Part shown: positions 22,417 to 24,447 of the stretch, in pieces | Numbering within the stretch: position 1 is the stretch's first letter | Layout: the number at the start of each line of letters is the position of its first letter | Source: a virus | Virus record (IMG/VR): IMGVR_UViG_3300010885_030499 | Location: 1-24,447 of that record | DNA length: 24,447 nucleotides | Reading direction: 5' to 3' (one strand) | Translations under genes and position numbers: made by a program | The notes under the pieces: generated by a model | Databases searched by the model: none | Told to the model about the DNA's origin: nothing | The model's input: only the letters and a program-made list of their open reading frames with translations

Positions 22417-23553
22417 ATGAGTAAAATATTACTAGTTGGTGACGTACACTTGGGAATGTCATACCCAAATAACTATCAAAAATGGCTAAATGTTGCACAG
22501 GAATATTTTAGTAAGTTTCTAATACCACTAATCAAATCTGAATTATGTGAGGATGATATCGTTGTATTTCTAGGTGACTTATTTGACAATCGTAACTTTA
22601 TACCAATTGACATACTTGATTATGCAAGAGTTTTGATGGAAGATATATCAGGTGTCTGTCCAATACATATATTGGTTGGTAATCACGATCAGTTTCACAA
22701 GAGTACTGGGGATGTTAATAGTATTAATATGTTTAAATATATGAGAAATGTTTTTATCTATGAAAAGACAAGACTCATAGAGTACAATAACAATAAAATA
22801 CTTATGATGCCATTCATTGATAAAAAAGTTGAGCAAATTAAGGAATTAAAAAGATACTCAGGGTGTGACTATTTATTCTGTCACTCAGATTTAAATGGCG
22901 CAAAGATGCACTTAACATCAGTAGCAAATAAGAATCTTGACAAAATTGATGTTGATGAATTTTCTGGATATAATGATGTCAGAACTGGACATATTCATAT
23001 ACGACAAAAAATAGGCAATATAACTTTTGTCGGTTCTGTATTCGAAATGGATAGAAATGATATGGATAATACCAAAGGTATATTCATATTAGATACTAAT
23101 ACAGGAGAAGAAACATTTGTTGAGAATAAAATATCACCTAAGTTTAAGAAGGTATATGTTAGAGTTGAAGAAGATATTTCATCACTAGATAAAATATCTA
23201 CCAGAGATTATATTGACTTATATATATCGAACTCACTTCTAATAAATAATAGAAAACTTAGAAGAAAGTTAGAAATAATACTAGAGACAGGTAACTTTGC
23301 ATCGGTTGAATATCTTGATGATATCAATAAGACAGAATCAACTGATGATGATGATATAAAGGAATCTATTGTTAATGAGGCATTGGATAATAATCAAATA
23401 CATGATGTTAAATTGGAGTATAAAGAAGTTATACGTGATTATATATCATCACTAAAATATAGCAGTGATAAAACCAAGTCAGGTATATTAAACGAATACG
23501 ATGAGATTGTAAAGATATATGATGACGGTTATGATAAAAAGAAAAGAAAATAA
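22417..23553 (+). CDS. Mre11/SbcD-type recombination nuclease subunit (T4 gp47-like)
   Basis: This 378-aa protein has all metallophosphoesterase motifs of the Mre11/SbcD family: GDVHLG (D9, H11), GDLFDNR (D54), GNHD (N89, H90, D91), CHSDLNG (H156) and TGHIH (H192, H194). T4 gp47 is 339 aa. It should pair with an SbcC/Rad50-like ATPase (gp46), which is not in this window. In T4 the pair resects DNA ends for recombination-dependent replication and helps degrade host DNA. The C-terminal part is charged (TESTDDDDIKES) and ends in basic residues (DKKKRK). The gene follows the GIY-YIG gene by 6 nt and overlaps the next small gene by one base, so these three are probably one operon. Confidence 0.95.
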   Translation: MSKILLVGDVHLGMSYPNNYQKWLNVAQEYFSKFLIPLIKSELCEDDIVVFLGDLFDNRNFIPIDILDYARVLMEDISGVCPIHILVGNHDQFHKSTGDVNSINMFKYMRNVFIYEKTRLIEYNNNKILMMPFIDKKVEQIKELKRYSGCDYLFCHSDLNGAKMHLTSVANKNLDKIDVDEFSGYNDVRTGHIHIRQKIGNITFVGSVFEMDRNDMDNTKGIFILDTNTGEETFVENKISPKFKKVYVRVEEDISSLDKISTRDYIDLYISNSLLINNRKLRRKLEIILETGNFASVEYLDDINKTESTDDDDIKESIVNEALDNNQIHDVKLEYKEVIRDYISSLKYSSDKTKSGILNEYDEIVKIYDDGYDKKKRK

Positions 23554-23732
23554 TGTTAGATTTGAGCAAACACCCTGAGTTAAGTGAGATACTTGATGAA
23601 CTAAGAGAACAGTGGCGTTATGAGTTTGATACTGAGTATAATAGAGATATGATGAATCATCAGATGCGTGAGATAGTTAATGACTATATAAAAAGATACA
23701 GAGATGGTAAAATTGATGAGATAATTAATTAG
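23553..23732 (+). CDS. Small hypothetical protein after gp47, 59 aa
   Basis: The ATG at 23553 shares its A with the stop codon of gp47 (TAATG), a typical coupled start. The product, MLDLSKHPELSEILDELREQ and onward, is highly charged and helical, with a MNHQMREIVNDYIKRYRDGK core and the end IDEIIN. I do not recognise it. Its reading frame and tight coupling make it a likely real gene. It may be an accessory subunit or regulator of gp47. Its end overlaps the convergent gene at 23725 by 8 nt, and I see no terminator between them. Confidence 0.7.
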   Translation: MLDLSKHPELSEILDELREQWRYEFDTEYNRDMMNHQMREIVNDYIKRYRDGKIDEIIN

Positions 23733-24255
23733 TCTCACCACCCTCCCAGTTAAACTCCAACTCTGGTATATAATCACCCATTGATAAATCAGAAATCATT
23801 TTATGATACTCATCATAGTTATATTTACCCCAGTCATTCTTTACAGTAATAAAAAAATCATAACTCGTCGTTGGTACAACACGACTACCTCTTCCACTAT
23901 AATCAAAAGAACCACACTCTTTACTAATTATAGAGAAACCTAGTGTCACATATGACCCATCCACGAAAGTTAACTTTAATTTAATTTCTGGCTTCCAATC
24001 TCTATATGCGGTTTTCAACCCAAAGAACTTATACCATTTATTTGCCCATTTTGAATTTAGAGTACCACCAATCCATTGGTTTGTTTCCCTAGCAGTATCA
24101 ATATATTCTCTTATGAATCCTTGTATATCATCAAACTCATCAACTGGTTTTAGTACTTTACCGTATTCAAAATACACATCTACGCTTTCTAACTCAGCAT
24201 ATAATATATCAAGTGCTGTATCACCAAATGACTCGAATAGTTTGATATATCGCAT
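23725..24255 (-). CDS. Putative capsid-targeted late protein, 176 aa
   Basis: It starts MRYIKLFE|S, a clear version of the shared capsid-targeting-like signature. The rest has an amphipathic helix (GDTALDILYAELESVDVYF), an aromatic stretch with WIGGTLNSKWANKWYKFFG (about 61-79) and a beta-rich end. It lacks the CD(Q/S)-GL element, so it is not a member of that paralog family. The start lies 2 nt after the stop of the next minus-strand gene, whose end contains AAATAAATACT. That sequence resembles the T4 late box and the local motif and may serve as promoter. Function unknown. Confidence 0.85.
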   Translation of the reverse strand: MRYIKLFESFGDTALDILYAELESVDVYFEYGKVLKPVDEFDDIQGFIREYIDTARETNQWIGGTLNSKWANKWYKFFGLKTAYRDWKPEIKLKLTFVDGSYVTLGFSIISKECGSFDYSGRGSRVVPTTSYDFFITVKNDWGKYNYDEYHKMISDLSMGDYIPELEFNWEGGETN

Positions 24256-24257
24256 TA

Positions 24258-24447
24258 TTAGTATTTATTTTTAGGATCATGAGGTTTCACATAGTAGTCT
24301 AACCAACTCTCTCTTTCCTCATTATAGATTTCCTCGGCCTCTTCTTCGTCAACACCATCTTCATCCATAATATCGCTATGTGATCTTATACCGTGCATAC
24401 CAGCATAATTCTCATATTCATCACACGCGTCTTCGTACGCACATGTC
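24258..24447 (-). CDS. Acidic protein, 5' end outside window
   Basis: An open frame on the minus strand enters at the right edge and ends with TAA at 24258-24260. The visible 62 residues are very acidic (DIMDEDGVDEEEAEEIYNEE) and end WLDYYVKPHDPKNKY. It lies two bases upstream of the next gene on the same strand, so the two are probably cotranscribed. The start and overall length cannot be seen and no family is recognised. The lack of stops, sensible composition and tight spacing support a real gene. Confidence 0.65.
   Translation of the reverse strand, partial: TCAYEDACDEYENYAGMHGIRSHSDIMDEDGVDEEEAEEIYNEERESWLDYYVKPHDPKNKY

Noticed and set aside
1-24447. tRNA genes, CRISPR arrays, insertion sequences or long direct repeats
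   Set aside because: The gaps between genes are short and hold only promoters and terminators. I found no cloverleaf, spaced repeats or transposase.

Overview
This window looks like a stretch of the genome of a large, AT-rich, T4-like tailed phage (contractile tail, myovirus type) that infects a member of the Bacteroidota, probably the Flavobacteriia. The T4-type core is visible as a large terminase (gp17-like), a contractile tail sheath (gp18-like), a tail tube protein (gp19-like) and an Mre11/gp47-type recombination nuclease. Evidence for the host: two promoters match the Bacteroidota vegetative consensus exactly (TTTG, 20 nt, TAnnTTTG), start codons are preceded by A-rich DNA without clear Shine-Dalgarno sequences, and the window carries a ClpS of Bacteroidota type.

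Layout. 1-649 (minus): a secreted-protein gene cut by the window edge and a membrane-anchored coiled-coil gene, possibly a spanin pair. 738-2414 (plus): a HAD phosphatase-like protein of the Swiss-Army-Knife RNA-repair type, an HNH endonuclease, a small zinc protein and ClpS. 2447-5048 (minus): a small late protein and the large terminase. 5104-5715 (plus): a helical protein divergent from the terminase. 5712-8491 (minus): a second HAD-like protein and four small proteins. 8560-21116 (plus): the structural block, with an ankyrin-like protein, a UVR-like protein, a 1017-aa protein, a coiled-coil protein, sheath, a zinc peptidase, an HExxH protein and tail tube. 21180-24447: small late minus-strand genes surrounding a GIY-YIG homing endonuclease, gp47 and a 59-aa gene. 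No stretch above 300 bases lacks a gene, and I saw no tRNA, CRISPR array or insertion sequence.

How it works together. Most transcription units start a few bases downstream of a recurring AT motif (consensus about TTTTTAATATATACT), which I read as this phage's late promoter. Several plus-strand structural genes are single-gene units of late promoter, gene and hairpin terminator, with the next promoter directly after the T-run. Nine otherwise mostly unrelated proteins share a short N-terminus of the type MK-x-I-x-x-F-x-E followed by A, S, G or D. This closely resembles the T4 capsid-targeting sequence (MKTYQEFIxEA) that directs internal proteins into the prohead and is cut by the prohead protease after (I/L/F)-x-E. 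The main hypothesis from this window is therefore a suite of capsid-packaged, possibly injected proteins, including two predicted metallopeptidases, two ankyrin-like proteins and a three-member paralogous family. Other points of note are a perfect 14-bp inverted repeat enclosing the late promoter of the GIY-YIG gene (as in T4 I-TevI control) and the phage-borne ClpS.
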